A DNA stretch of 64,000 bases from an uncultured Collinsella sp. (GCA_934650975.1 CAKUFW010000002.1:5866-69865); one strand, 5' to 3'. Shown: positions 1-8,675, counted from the stretch's first letter. Notes: generated by a model not told the origin, from the sequence alone. Numbers and translations: made by a program.

Positions 1-215
1 TGGTAGGCAATTGCCGCCGCAAAATCGAGTCGCAGCGCCGCCAGCCAGGCCCTCGTCATACCACATCCCGGACAGGGAATGCCCGTCATCAGGCGAAAGA
101 CGCAGCCGATGTCGAGCAGGTAGAGCGCAAGCCAGGCGATAAAGAGGACGCCGATGCAAGAAAAGGCGCGGCGAATAAGCTCCGCCGCGCCCTTATGTTC
201 CCGAGGGTTGCTCAC
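1..215 (-). CDS. DUF2752 family membrane protein (3' end outside the window)
   Basis: Translating the minus strand from a GTG at 215 gives 71 residues that run off the window edge. A hydrophobic segment (about residues 20-36) is followed by the motif CPGCGMTRA, the signature of the DUF2752 family of small membrane proteins of unknown function. The gene starts 13 bases after the stop of the zinc-ribbon DUF4234 gene on the same strand, so the two probably share a transcript. The GTG start is chosen because it is the first in-frame start after that stop. Function is unknown; the family assignment is firm on the motif. Confidence 0.75.
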   Translation of the reverse strand, partial: MSNPREHKGAAELIRRAFSCIGVLFIAWLALYLLDIGCVFRLMTGIPCPGCGMTRAWLAALRLDFAAAIAY

Positions 216-228
216 GATGCCTTAATCG

Positions 229-897
229 TTAGGCACGCACGCCGAGACGGGTGTTGTAGACCGTAGCCATGGCGTTGGTGTTCTTGATGATGATATTCAT
301 GGCAAAGATGGGACCAAGGCCGCACAGGAGCGCACCGACAATCTGCCACATAAGAATGGTGGTGCCGTTCTCCTGGAACACCAGGCCATAGCGAGGAGCG
401 TTGGCCTGCAGGCGGTTACCGATCTTATAGTACCAGTAGAGGGCATAGAAACCGCAGGTCACAAACGACAGCAAGATGAATGCGGCAATGCCCGGCGTGG
501 AATCGCCATCCTCCTGGCACATGGTATTGATGTCGCGAGCCAGGCAGTAGAGGAAGTAATACGAATAGATGCCGCAGGTCACGATAGAAAGCAGGAGCCA
601 GCCAATCAAGCTACGGTCGCTCTTTACAGGCCCATAGCCCATCGGAGCTGCAGCAGGCTGCTGGGCGTACTGACCGGTGTACTGCTGCTGATTCGCGTAC
701 TGCTGGGGCTGCGGCTGAGGCTGAACGGCCTGAACCGGAGTGGGCTGAATCTGCGTGGGCTGAGGCGCGGGCTGCGGCTGAGGAGCCGGCTGGGGCGCAG
801 GCTGAGGAGCAGCAGGGGCGGCACCGATAGGAGATCCGCAAACCGGGCAGAACTTGGCATCGTCCGAAAGGGGCGATCCGCAACTAGGACAAAACAT
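229..897 (-). CDS. Zinc-ribbon DUF4234 membrane protein
   Basis: This 222-residue protein has an N-terminal double CxxC zinc ribbon (CPSC at 3-6, CPVC at 17-20). A Pro/Gln-rich linker follows (about 25-95), then a DUF4234 region with four hydrophobic segments and repeated TCGIYSYYF / TCGFYALYW motifs. Zinc-ribbon plus membrane-domain proteins of this kind are common in anaerobic Gram-positives, and no biochemical role is established. AGGAGAGG lies six bases or so before the ATG. Its neighbour upstream (1093-2427) has the same zinc-ribbon plus membrane architecture, so the two may belong to one envelope process; that is inference. Confidence 0.85.
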   Translation of the reverse strand: MFCPSCGSPLSDDAKFCPVCGSPIGAAPAAPQPAPQPAPQPQPAPQPTQIQPTPVQAVQPQPQPQQYANQQQYTGQYAQQPAAAPMGYGPVKSDRSLIGWLLLSIVTCGIYSYYFLYCLARDINTMCQEDGDSTPGIAAFILLSFVTCGFYALYWYYKIGNRLQANAPRYGLVFQENGTTILMWQIVGALLCGLGPIFAMNIIIKNTNAMATVYNTRLGVRA

Positions 898-1047
898 AAG
901 CCTCTCCTTTTCCCAAGGCGTTACACGCCTTCAAACCTTACACGTCTATGCTCTCAACAATAGCCGCGACGTTGTTGCGCAACATTGACCAATTTCCGAG
1001 AAATTTTTCTGCAACCGTTTTCCCAGGCATTTTCTTGCTTTCGCAGT

Positions 1048-1085
1048 AGAAAAAGGCACCCCGGGCTCAGTTGCCCAGGGCGCCT
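1048..1085 (-). terminator. Rho-independent terminator after the 1093-2427 gene
   Basis: On the minus strand a 13-bp stem with two G-U positions (arms 1073-1085 and 1054-1066, loop CAACTGAG region) is followed by TTTTTCT. It sits 8 bases after the stop codon at 1093. Confidence 0.8.
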
Positions 1086-1092
1086 CGACCGA

Positions 1093-2427
1093 CTATTCGG
1101 TTTGATTGTTTTCGGCAGCAGGATTATCGCCCGACTCATCCGCCGGCGTGGCAACGGCATTCCAATCGGGTTCTGCAGGCGTCGCCTCGGGCGCGGGGGC
1201 CGGTGCCGGGGCAGACGACGGCGCGGGCGACGTTGCAGGCTCGGGCACAGGTGCCGGCTCAGGCGCAGACTCGGGCACGGGCTCGGGCTCGGGCGCAGGT
1301 GCCGGCGAAGCATCCGGAGCGCTGTAACCCGAAGGAGCGGACTTCTTCTCAAACGGCAACACAAAAGTCAGGACGTCATCCTTGTCCTCGTCGGCCCACT
1401 CGCTTGCATAACGCGCAACCCAATAGCCAACGGCACGATGCTTGAGCATGTTGCCAAAAACCGTGAGGAATACCGTGACAAACGCCGTCAGCACCAAGAA
1501 CAATACGAGCGTAATGCCACCGCCGGTAACAAGCGCCTCAATAGCCGTAGGACGGTAGTAGTAGCTATACATACCGACAGAGGCAATGGTGCCAAAGACG
1601 AGCGTCAGGATCCATGTGATAACGTTGGCGACCAGACCCGTCAAAAACTCGGGAAGGAACGATGCGCAGAACAGCTTGGTCTTATTGTTCTTAAAGGCCG
1701 CCCAGACCTTATCGAGCGAAAACGCGCTCTCGACGCGACCGGTCACCGCAAAGTGCATCACGGCGATGTCGGCGAACATAGTAAAGAAGACACCCAGGAC
1801 CGCCGTGGCAATCATAGCCAGAACAAACAGGCCCAGCGAGCCAAACAGAGCGGCCTCAAGCGCATAGGAGCCGTAATAAGAGTACGCACCCGCGGCACCA
1901 ATTACCACGCTCTCCACCAGCGAAAGCGCTACACCAATAACGGGAATAGCCGCGATAACCTTGAGCACGCTCGAAATAACGCCCGAAAAGACGCCAAGGC
2001 CAAACGACGTGGAACGCATCAACGGACGATCCATGCCGTCATCGACCTTGAGCGACAGGTCGCGACCCCATTCGATGCCAAAGCCAGAACCGCACGCGCT
2101 TGCCACACAGGCAGCCAAAAAGCCGAAGGCAGCCGCGATACCGCCGATAACGGGAATGAAGAGCACGAGCACCGACACGACACAGATGAGCGCCGGCAAA
2201 AAGGCAATCTGGCACACGCGCTGCAGCACGCCCGGCGTCTTGGTCATGTCTTCAAACGCCTGAGCTACACAGCCCTTGGGCACGTTCACGTTAGGCTGAG
2301 GAACAAACTGCTGAGGCTGAGGCTGCCCCTGAGGAGCAGAGGTTGCAGCACCGGCATTAGGAGCGCCACACGCGCCACAGAACTTGTCGTTATCGCCCAT
2401 GGGGGCGCCACACTGCGAACAGAACAT
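1093..2427 (-). CDS. Zinc-ribbon multi-pass membrane protein, DUF4013-like
   Basis: The 444-residue product begins MFCSQCGAPMGD, a zinc ribbon with two CxxC pairs (CSQC, CGAC). A Gln/Pro-rich linker leads to five or six long hydrophobic segments (about 60-370) and then an acidic Pro/Ala/Glu-rich tail of roughly 80 residues. The helix pattern and the segment before the fourth hydrophobic stretch resemble DUF4013 membrane proteins. I place the start at 2427 rather than at upstream ATGs because AAGGG lies nine bases before it and the zinc ribbon starts there. The tail is probably disordered. No function can be assigned. Confidence 0.7.
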   Translation of the reverse strand: MFCSQCGAPMGDNDKFCGACGAPNAGAATSAPQGQPQPQQFVPQPNVNVPKGCVAQAFEDMTKTPGVLQRVCQIAFLPALICVVSVLVLFIPVIGGIAAAFGFLAACVASACGSGFGIEWGRDLSLKVDDGMDRPLMRSTSFGLGVFSGVISSVLKVIAAIPVIGVALSLVESVVIGAAGAYSYYGSYALEAALFGSLGLFVLAMIATAVLGVFFTMFADIAVMHFAVTGRVESAFSLDKVWAAFKNNKTKLFCASFLPEFLTGLVANVITWILTLVFGTIASVGMYSYYYRPTAIEALVTGGGITLVLFLVLTAFVTVFLTVFGNMLKHRAVGYWVARYASEWADEDKDDVLTFVLPFEKKSAPSGYSAPDASPAPAPEPEPVPESAPEPAPVPEPATSPAPSSAPAPAPAPEATPAEPDWNAVATPADESGDNPAAENNQTE

Positions 2428-2577
2428 CGAAATCATCCCTTCGTATCTAGAGCAAATCACCTGGATCGCAAACGATGTCTTTGGCAACATTATTGCCCAA
2501 TGTGGGGACAAATACTCCAAGATGACCGATTTGCAACGCAGGTGGCTTTATTCAATGATTCGAAGCGCGCACCCGGA

Positions 2578-3600
2578 CTAGTTCGTGCCGCGGAAGCCCT
2601 TGCCGACGATCTCGGAGCTGTCGACGATGGTGATGAAGGCGTCGGGGTCAATCTCGCGGGTATAGCGACGCAGCTGCACGGCCTCACGACGGCTCAGCAC
2701 GCTCATAATCACCGTGACGCACTTGCCCGAGAAGGCGCCGTAGCCACGGCTGATCGTTGCCGTGCGGTTGAGATGCTTGACGATAAACTCCTCGACTTTG
2801 CGCGGTTCGGCGCAAATAATCGTACAGACCTTGCGCAGATGAATGCTCTCGATGGCCTTATCGACGACGAGCGTCTTGGCAAACAGGCCAAGCACGCAGT
2901 ACAGGCCGACGCGCGGGCCATACAGAAAAGCGGCGATGGTCACGATGCCGATATCGACTAGCAGCAGGGCGCGGCCAATCTCGAGCGTGGTACGGCGCTT
3001 GAGGATCATGGCAAGGATGTCGGTGCCACCCGTCGAGGCGCCGATGTCAAAGACGATGGCGCTGCCCAGCGCCGGCAAGATGACGGCAAAGCACAGGTCA
3101 AGCCACATGTCGCCTGTGAGCGAAACATCGGTCGGAATGAAGAGCTCAAACAGCGAAACGTAGGCCGAAAGCGCAAACGAGGCAAAGACGCTCCAAAGGA
3201 TTGCCTTGCGCTCCAAAAAGATAAAACCAAGGATGACCAGGACCGCGTTGATAATCCACATAAAGACGCCGACGGGCAGAGTCGGGAACAGCGTGGATAG
3301 GATGACCGATACGCCCGAGGTGCCGCCGAAGGCAAAGTGATTAGGGGTTTTAAAGGCCACGATGGCAAACGCCGTGAGAATCAGGCCCAGGTTGAGCTCG
3401 GCAAAAAAGCGCGGAAAGCCTGGCTCCTGGCTGCGCTTGCGGCCGGCGCGCTCGCCACGTTCGATATCCTCGCGACCGACAACGCGCTCCATCGGCACCA
3501 CCGGAGGACGATGCACCTCCTCGGCGGCACGCGACGCCGCCTCTGCCGCAGCGGCCTCAATCGCCCATGCTTTGCTTTCGGTCTCGTGTTCGTCGGCCAT
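2578..3600 (-). CDS. YitT family membrane protein (DUF161 plus DUF2179)
   Basis: This 340-residue protein has a charged N-terminal tail (1-65), about five hydrophobic helices, and a soluble C-terminal DUF2179 domain (about 245-335). The signature GGTSGVSVIL (92-101) and the ASTGGTDIL segment are typical of YitT/DUF161. The family is proposed to act in membrane transport, but no substrate is agreed. The N-terminal tail is longer than in Bacillus homologues and is rich in Ala, Glu and Arg. The gene is probably monocistronic, with gaps of about 150 and 200 bases on either side. Confidence 0.88.
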   Translation of the reverse strand: MADEHETESKAWAIEAAAAEAASRAAEEVHRPPVVPMERVVGREDIERGERAGRKRSQEPGFPRFFAELNLGLILTAFAIVAFKTPNHFAFGGTSGVSVILSTLFPTLPVGVFMWIINAVLVILGFIFLERKAILWSVFASFALSAYVSLFELFIPTDVSLTGDMWLDLCFAVILPALGSAIVFDIGASTGGTDILAMILKRRTTLEIGRALLLVDIGIVTIAAFLYGPRVGLYCVLGLFAKTLVVDKAIESIHLRKVCTIICAEPRKVEEFIVKHLNRTATISRGYGAFSGKCVTVIMSVLSRREAVQLRRYTREIDPDAFITIVDSSEIVGKGFRGTN

Positions 3601-3772
3601 TACGGCAACCCCTCGTTAACAATTTGGAAACAATGCGCCCATTAGGGTAACGCGGAACGCGAAGATTGCAACCCTTAGTTAGACGAGCGGCATGGCTGCA
3701 TCGAGGACATACAGAAAACGGCCGACCGCGCTTTTGCCTGCGCGGCCGGCCGTTTGACGTTTTCGCAGATAA

Positions 3773-3809
3773 AACCTGCCAAAACAAACCTGTCCCTTTT
3801 TGGTAGGTT
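3773..3809. repeat. Short palindromic repeat, AACCTGCC type, at the asp23 stop codon
   Basis: AACCTGCCAAAA (3773-3784) is inverted as TTTTTGGTAGGTT (3797-3809) around the core CAAACCTGTCCC. Near-identical copies lie at 34545-34581 and 48005-48042, with a decayed one at 49241-49275. The right arm reaches into the TAA stop of the Gls24 gene (3808-3810). As RNA it forms a hairpin with a U-rich arm and so probably also ends that transcript. Confidence 0.8.
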
Positions 3810-4326
3810 ACTCGTGCTGGCTGGTGCGGTGTTCGTATTCCTCGGGGGTGATGACGTCCTCGATACGCAGGTTGACGCCCGCTACCTCAAGGCCGGTCAT
3901 CGCAGCCAGGCGCTCGGTAACGCGTGCCTTAACGTCGTCAAAGATCGCAGGCGCATAGGCGCCGTACTCGATGATGACCGAGATGTTGACGACCACGCGG
4001 TTGTCGTCGGTGACCTCGACCGTCACGCCCTTGGTCAGGTTCTCGGCACCAAACTGCTCCTGCACAAAGTGCATGAGGTTGCCCTTCATGCCCAACACGT
4101 GCGGCACCTCGCGGGTTGCCATGGCGACGATTTTCTCAATCACGCCGTTGGAATAGGTCAGCGAGTCCTCGGACTCGTCCGCCTCCTCATCGTCCTCGTC
4201 CGTCTCGTCTTCAGACTCAACCTCGACGAGCGCCTCATCCTCGAGCGTCGCGTCCTCGGCCTCGACGACGGCCTCGTTCGCCTCGAGCTCGGTATCGGCC
4301 ACATCGACCTTCGTATTAAAAGCCAT
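3808..4326 (-). CDS. Asp23/Gls24 family envelope stress protein
   Basis: The 172-residue protein starts with a long acidic region (about 8-50, rich in Glu/Asp). The Asp23/Gls24 domain follows (about 52-165), with the typical core YSNGVIEKIVAMATREV and VTVEVTDDNRVVVNISVIIEYG. In Staphylococcus, Asp23 is held at the membrane by AmaP and affects cell-wall stress. Here amaP and a DUF2273 gene lie directly upstream on the same strand, which supports that role. GGAGG stands eight bases before the ATG. The acidic N-terminus is unusually long for the family. Confidence 0.92.
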   Translation of the reverse strand: MAFNTKVDVADTELEANEAVVEAEDATLEDEALVEVESEDETDEDDEEADESEDSLTYSNGVIEKIVAMATREVPHVLGMKGNLMHFVQEQFGAENLTKGVTVEVTDDNRVVVNISVIIEYGAYAPAIFDDVKARVTERLAAMTGLEVAGVNLRIEDVITPEEYEHRTSQHE

Positions 4327-4370
4327 GGTTCCTCCTTATGCCTGCCGCGGATGCGACAGTCGAATACGTA

Positions 4371-4748
4371 TTAGCGGCCGCTAAACAGACGGCCGAAGAA
4401 GTTGACGATACCGTTTTCGCCGTCGCGAATCTGACCGATCACGGCGCCGATCAGCACAAAGAATGCGATGACGAGGGTGTCCCACAGGCCCAACGTAAGC
4501 ACCAGCACGGCGAGGATAAAGCCGGCGACGGCACCAAGTGTAGTGTTGGGATGGCGCACGGCATAGCTCCAGATGGCAGCGCCCGTACCTTTGATGAGAC
4601 CCATGGCCTCGTCAAAGTCGTTGGCGGCGGCGTCATGCGCCTCGGTGGCCTCGGGCTTGGTGTCGGCGGGCTCGCCTGCCGGCGTAGCGCTCTGGTCGAT
4701 CGTCAAGCGCGGCGCGCGGGCGGTCTTATCTTGATTGGTATCACTCAC
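4371..4748 (-). CDS. DUF2273 small membrane protein of the asp23 operon
   Basis: The product is 125 residues. A polar N-terminal half (1-45) precedes a DUF2273 core with two adjacent hydrophobic helices (about 62-100) and an amphipathic end, FGRLFSGR. DUF2273 proteins are regular partners of AmaP and Asp23. A GTG at 4748 is chosen: it overlaps the amaP stop by 8 bases, giving translational coupling, and upstream ATGs would run deep into amaP. The gap to the asp23 start is 44 bases. Confidence 0.85.
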   Translation of the reverse strand: MSDTNQDKTARAPRLTIDQSATPAGEPADTKPEATEAHDAAANDFDEAMGLIKGTGAAIWSYAVRHPNTTLGAVAGFILAVLVLTLGLWDTLVIAFFVLIGAVIGQIRDGENGIVNFFGRLFSGR

Positions 4749-5286
4749 CGGAAACCTCCACGGTCTGGACGGTAGTCTTGGACGGCAAAAAACGGACGCG
4801 CGCGGTCGTGCCCGGCGTGCCGAGCATGGTATCGCAAGCCTTCTCGATGCGCCGCTGCATCGCGGTGGCAAGGGAAGCCACGTCCTTATCGTCGAGCGCG
4901 ATGGCCTCGACCTTAAAACGAACGCGCGACTCGTCGGAGCCCTGGACGCGCGCTTCGATATGCTCGACCATCACGCGGTCGTCACGCTCGGCTGCAGCGC
5001 GGGCGCACGATGACAGAGCCGCGAGGGTGACCTCGATATTGCGCTCCCCTGCCGGATGCACGCAGGACGGTTCCCGGCGGGCGAACATCAGGCGGAAAAA
5101 GCTCACCAGTACGCCAAGCGCCACAACGCCGGCACACACCGTGACGACGATGCGCGGCATGGGGTCGCGCAGCAGCAGCATAAAGCGATACGTATACGGC
5201 CCCCAAAACTGGCAGACAAGCGTGCCCAGCGCCACGATGGCGGCGGCAAGATACACGATCGCTAGGGCTCGTTTGAGTACGCGCAC
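4741..5286 (-). CDS. amaP: AmaP-like membrane anchor for Asp23
   Basis: From a GTG at 5286 the product has 181 residues, the normal AmaP length. It has two N-terminal hydrophobic helices (about 8-27 and 45-68) and a cytoplasmic alkaline-shock-like domain with the typical pattern of beta strands (IEVTLAALSSCARAAAE, then VRFKVEAIALDD). The start is set by AAGGGAG five bases upstream. An in-frame ATG at 5334 has no good ribosome site and falls within the putative promoter. AmaP anchors Asp23 to the membrane in Staphylococcus. First gene of the amaP-DUF2273-asp23 operon. Confidence 0.8.
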   Translation of the reverse strand: MRVLKRALAIVYLAAAIVALGTLVCQFWGPYTYRFMLLLRDPMPRIVVTVCAGVVALGVLVSFFRLMFARREPSCVHPAGERNIEVTLAALSSCARAAAERDDRVMVEHIEARVQGSDESRVRFKVEAIALDDKDVASLATAMQRRIEKACDTMLGTPGTTARVRFLPSKTTVQTVEVSGE

Positions 5287-5335
5287 GCGCGCTCCCTTCA
5301 GGTCTCGGTCAACAGAATGCAAAACGATTCGCATC

Positions 5336-5364
5336 ATTATAAAAGAGCCGGGTCCGGTGCTGTA
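5336..5364 (-). promoter_or_regulatory. Possible promoter of the amaP-DUF2273-asp23 operon
   Basis: A perfect TATAAT box (5341-5336, minus strand) lies about 50 bases before the amaP GTG. The -35 region 17 bases away reads TACAGC and is poor. The box directly follows the yebC terminator hairpin, so terminator and promoter are back to back. Confidence 0.4.
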
Positions 5365-5382
5365 CGCACGCGGATCCGGCTC
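5341..5382 (-). terminator. Terminator after yebC
   Basis: A 12-bp stem with one G-U pair (GAGCCGGATCCG, 5382-5371, pairing with 5356-5345) is followed by TTTT on the minus strand. It separates yebC from the amaP operon. Confidence 0.65.
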
Positions 5383-5451
5383 ATCTATTCCACGAGGCTT
5401 GCATGCTCGCTTCATTATGCCCAGATATGCACGGCTTAACCCGCGCGGGCG

Positions 5452-6258
5452 CTACTCCTCCTCGAGGGCAGCGATGACCTCGTCGGTCATGTCCATGGTG
5501 CTGTAGACGTCCTGGACGTCGTCGAGCTCCTCGAGACGGTCGATAAGGCGCTGAACCTTCTTGGCGTCGGCGCCGGAGACCTCGGTCGGGGTGGTCGGGA
5601 CCATGGTGGTCTCGGAACCCTTGACCTGGATGCCCTGCTCCTCGAGTGCCTTGGAGACAGCCATGACCTCGTTAGCGGCGGTCCAGACAATCCACTCCTC
5701 GCCGGCGTCCTCGTAATCGTCGCCACCGGCCTCGGCGATAGCCATCATGAACTCTTCCTCGTCACCGGCAGCACCGTTGGCGATCATGGTCTCCTTCTTG
5801 GCGCTCTCGTCCAGGATCTCCTTGGCGACGACGATCTGGCCCTTGCGCTCAAACTGGAAGGCGACGGAGCCGGAGGTGCCCAGGTTGCCACCAGCGTGGG
5901 AGAAGGCGGAACGGACGTCAGCAGCGGTACGGTTGCGGTTGTCGGTCAGGCAGTCGACGTAGACGGCGACGCCGGCGGGACCGTAGCCCTCGTACACGAT
6001 GTTCTCGTAGACGGCAGCGTCGGCACCCGAACCAAAGGCCTTGTCGATAGCGGACTTGATCTTGTCCTTGGGCATGGACTGAGCCTTAGCCTTAGCAACG
6101 GCAGCGGCGAGGCTGGCGTTGTTCTCGGGCAGCGGGTCGCCGCCGAGACGGGCAGCAACGGTGATGTTGCGGCTCAGCTTGGAGAAGAGGGCGGAACGCT
6201 TGGCGTCCTGCGCGCCCTTACGATGCTTGGTTGTGGCCCACTTAGAGTGTCCGGACAT
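5452..6258 (-). CDS. YebC/PmpR family regulator or translation factor
   Basis: The 268-residue protein opens with the invariant MSGHSKWATTKHRKGAQDAKR of YebC proteins and continues with GGDPLPENNASLAAAVAKAKAQSMPKDKI-type sequence, YEGYGPAGVAVYVDCLTDNRNRT and a C-terminal acidic segment. YebC proteins were first described as transcriptional regulators. More recent work links several to translation of polyproline stretches. It is about 20 residues longer than E. coli YebC because of inserts around 165-180. It has its own terminator downstream. Upstream neighbours are unrelated. Confidence 0.95.
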   Translation of the reverse strand: MSGHSKWATTKHRKGAQDAKRSALFSKLSRNITVAARLGGDPLPENNASLAAAVAKAKAQSMPKDKIKSAIDKAFGSGADAAVYENIVYEGYGPAGVAVYVDCLTDNRNRTAADVRSAFSHAGGNLGTSGSVAFQFERKGQIVVAKEILDESAKKETMIANGAAGDEEEFMMAIAEAGGDDYEDAGEEWIVWTAANEVMAVSKALEEQGIQVKGSETTMVPTTPTEVSGADAKKVQRLIDRLEELDDVQDVYSTMDMTDEVIAALEEE

Positions 6259-6391
6259 ACGTGTCTCCTATCGGTTTCGACCTAAAGCCCAGCGCAGATG
6301 CTCGGGCAATATAAACAAACGTCGTTATGATATACCTACTGGCCTGCGAGATAAACCCCAAAATGAAGGCGTCGTGATGATGCAAGTCTCT

Positions 6392-6488
6392 GGTGCATTG
6401 GGGTCAGGTTTGTTTGCACCAATGTGGTGCAGATTAACCTGACCCCAATGCACCACATTGGTGCAAAGTAACCTGACCCCAATGCACC
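6392..6488. repeat. Nested palindromic repeat, GGTGCATTGGGGTCAGG type
   Basis: A 19-base unit GGTGCATTGGGGTCAGGTT (6392-6410) is inverted exactly at 6436-6454 and inverted again at 6470-6488. Smaller palindromes (TGCACCAnnnTGGTGCA) lie in both spacers. The element stops three bases before the TAA of the DUF6020 gene (6492-6494). No coding content. Confidence 0.85.
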
Positions 6489-6491
6489 AAG

Positions 6492-8675
6492 TTAGGACCA
6501 GAGGAGGTCGCTGCGCGTGATGGTGGCGCCGATGGCAAAGGGCATGCAGGCGATGACTGGATACAGGTAGCGCATGTAGGTCGAGCCGTTGCAGGGACCG
6601 ATCAGGCACACCGCGAGCACGCCCAGCAGCGGTACCCAAATGGCCAACCCCCGCCACGAATGACGGCGCAGCAAGTAGACCACCACGGCGATCATGATCC
6701 ACACATAGGTGGCCGAGCTCATGGTAAGCGAGATAAATGGGATGCGCTGTACCGCCACGCGATACAGGTTGATCAGGTGGTCGCACCAGCGTACGACCTT
6801 GCTGTCGACCGGATGGAAATCGAAGTACTTGAGATTATCGGGACGCGCCATGATCTCGGCACTGCGCGCCGTGCTGTAGACCCAGGCATCCCGCGCGCTC
6901 GGATAAAAGTATCCATAGTAGTTATTGATAAGCGCCGAGATATAGCACTCGGGGTCCTTTTTGAACATCTGAGCCCACACCTCAAAATAGGCCTTGATGT
7001 CCTCCTGCGAGGCGTACTCGTTAAAGCAATTCTTAACGGCGTCCGACTTATCCGGATTGTAGCGACGACCGAGGTTTTCGTACTTAAGAACGCGATCGAT
7101 CACCGCGCGCTCCTCGTCGGTCACCAAACCGTCGCAAGGAGCCTCCACGATGGTGCCGTCCTCCTTAACCGTGGGATTGACGCCCGAGTTAAGGCCATCG
7201 TGTTTTTGCACAAAGCGAGCCGTCTGCTGAAACGGAATCGAGAGGATTTCGCGCTTGGAACTAGGCGTGATATCGTGTGCCGGCATAAAGATCTTGGTGA
7301 AGTACATATTAGAGACGAGGCAGAGCGCGAGCACTGCAAGAACCCCCACCCAGCGGAAACGCGGAGTAACGCCCACAGGCGCAGCACCCGACTGCCTGGC
7401 TGCACGACGAGCCGCATGAGCGTCCCAGGCACAAAACGCTGCCGCGATTACGCATGCCGCCAGCGGAAAGACCAGGCCGCCATTGCGCAAAAACGTCGAG
7501 CCCATGGCACTCAGTGCAAGCAGCAGCCAATCGTGGCGCGCAAAGAGCACGGGGGCCTTCTCGCCCGCACGCTCGGCATTGGCATCTCGGCGGGGCAGGC
7601 CACATGCCACGAGCTTGACGGTCTGCACCAGTAGCAGCAAAAACGCGTCGGCAAAGAGCACGTCTTTGGTGAGCAGCGCCGCGTAGTTGGAGAACATCGG
7701 CATAAACGCAAAGAACAGCAGGATAATGCCGCGGACCGGCAGACTCACGCCCAACTTGCGCAGCGACGAGACGGAATAGGCCATGCAGGCGGCCGTGATG
7801 ACAAACTGGGTGCAGGTGTAGATGGCAAGGCCTGCGTTGGCGCTGTTGAACAGCGAAAGCCCCAGCTGTACGCATGAGCCAATAATGGCCGTGTGCACCA
7901 CGGGGTGATGCCCGTTGAGCAGTACGTTGGGATTGAGCAGACGCAGGTAGTCGCTCGTGCCGTTGGGGTAGTTGAACCACTGGCGAATCTGTGCGCCCGT
8001 ATCTCCCATAAACAGGCCGGGCAGCGAGGCGATGAGTGTGGGCGCCCAGGCGATCATGAGTACGAGGAATGGACCCGCAAAGGGATGCTTTGAGAGTACG
8101 GCGTGTGCCACGCGCCATACGCGACCGAAGCGTGATTCCGAAAACGGAATGCGCCGGGTGCTCAGCCAATCCAGGCACTCAAACGCCAGATAGAAGGCCA
8201 CGATTGCCAAGAGCATCCAGCCTGCGCCGCCAATCCAGGCGCAGATGATGCGCGCTTTGTCGCCAAGGACGATCTCGGCAGAGTCGGTTAGATCGTAGCT
8301 GCGGCCGAACACCATGCAGACGGCAAAGAACAACGACGGCAGAATAATCGATGGGCGCCAGGTGTCGCCACGGCCAAAGAACACGTAGCGAAACGGCAGC
8401 GTGAGCAGACAGGCAAGCGCAAGTAGCATGACTGCGTCGGTATGGCCGGCAAACGAGAGAAGCACCTCGTAGCACACGTACAGCATGCCCGAGGCTTTGG
8501 GGTCAATCGCCAAGACCGCGTTGCTCGACACCGGGGCGGGATCGATGGAAAACGCCGTGGTCGCCAACAGCGCGAGCAAAAATGCGATGAGCGTCTGCTT
8601 TGCGGGGTAGCGCTTAAACCAGACGATGCGGGCAGCGTCGCGCGCAGCCGTTGTGGAGAGGTCGGAATCCTTCAC
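6492..8675 (-). CDS. Large multi-pass membrane protein, DUF6020 family
   Basis: The 727-residue product has about a dozen hydrophobic helices and a large extracytoplasmic loop (about 455-620). Motifs seen include FMGDTGAQIRQWFNYPNG (around 218-235) and HHPVVHTAIIG. This layout matches the DUF6020 family, common in Actinobacteria and Firmicutes, which resembles GT-C glycosyltransferases using polyprenyl-linked sugars. A role in envelope glycan synthesis is inferred from that resemblance only. The nearby D and H residues in GDTGAQI and GHHPV are plausible catalytic positions. The gene stands alone between two palindromic repeats. Confidence 0.75.
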   Translation of the reverse strand: MKDSDLSTTAARDAARIVWFKRYPAKQTLIAFLLALLATTAFSIDPAPVSSNAVLAIDPKASGMLYVCYEVLLSFAGHTDAVMLLALACLLTLPFRYVFFGRGDTWRPSIILPSLFFAVCMVFGRSYDLTDSAEIVLGDKARIICAWIGGAGWMLLAIVAFYLAFECLDWLSTRRIPFSESRFGRVWRVAHAVLSKHPFAGPFLVLMIAWAPTLIASLPGLFMGDTGAQIRQWFNYPNGTSDYLRLLNPNVLLNGHHPVVHTAIIGSCVQLGLSLFNSANAGLAIYTCTQFVITAACMAYSVSSLRKLGVSLPVRGIILLFFAFMPMFSNYAALLTKDVLFADAFLLLLVQTVKLVACGLPRRDANAERAGEKAPVLFARHDWLLLALSAMGSTFLRNGGLVFPLAACVIAAAFCAWDAHAARRAARQSGAAPVGVTPRFRWVGVLAVLALCLVSNMYFTKIFMPAHDITPSSKREILSIPFQQTARFVQKHDGLNSGVNPTVKEDGTIVEAPCDGLVTDEERAVIDRVLKYENLGRRYNPDKSDAVKNCFNEYASQEDIKAYFEVWAQMFKKDPECYISALINNYYGYFYPSARDAWVYSTARSAEIMARPDNLKYFDFHPVDSKVVRWCDHLINLYRVAVQRIPFISLTMSSATYVWIMIAVVVYLLRRHSWRGLAIWVPLLGVLAVCLIGPCNGSTYMRYLYPVIACMPFAIGATITRSDLLWS

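Noticed and set aside
1093-1330. Pro/Ala/Glu repeat tail as a separate gene or tandem repeat element
   Set aside because: The repeats are in frame with the membrane protein and look like a low-complexity tail, not a mobile or regulatory repeat.
985-2961. A 658-codon plus-strand frame opposite the zinc-ribbon and YitT genes
   Set aside because: It spans two convincing minus-strand genes and a terminator, and the product is Arg/His-rich low-complexity sequence with no motif.
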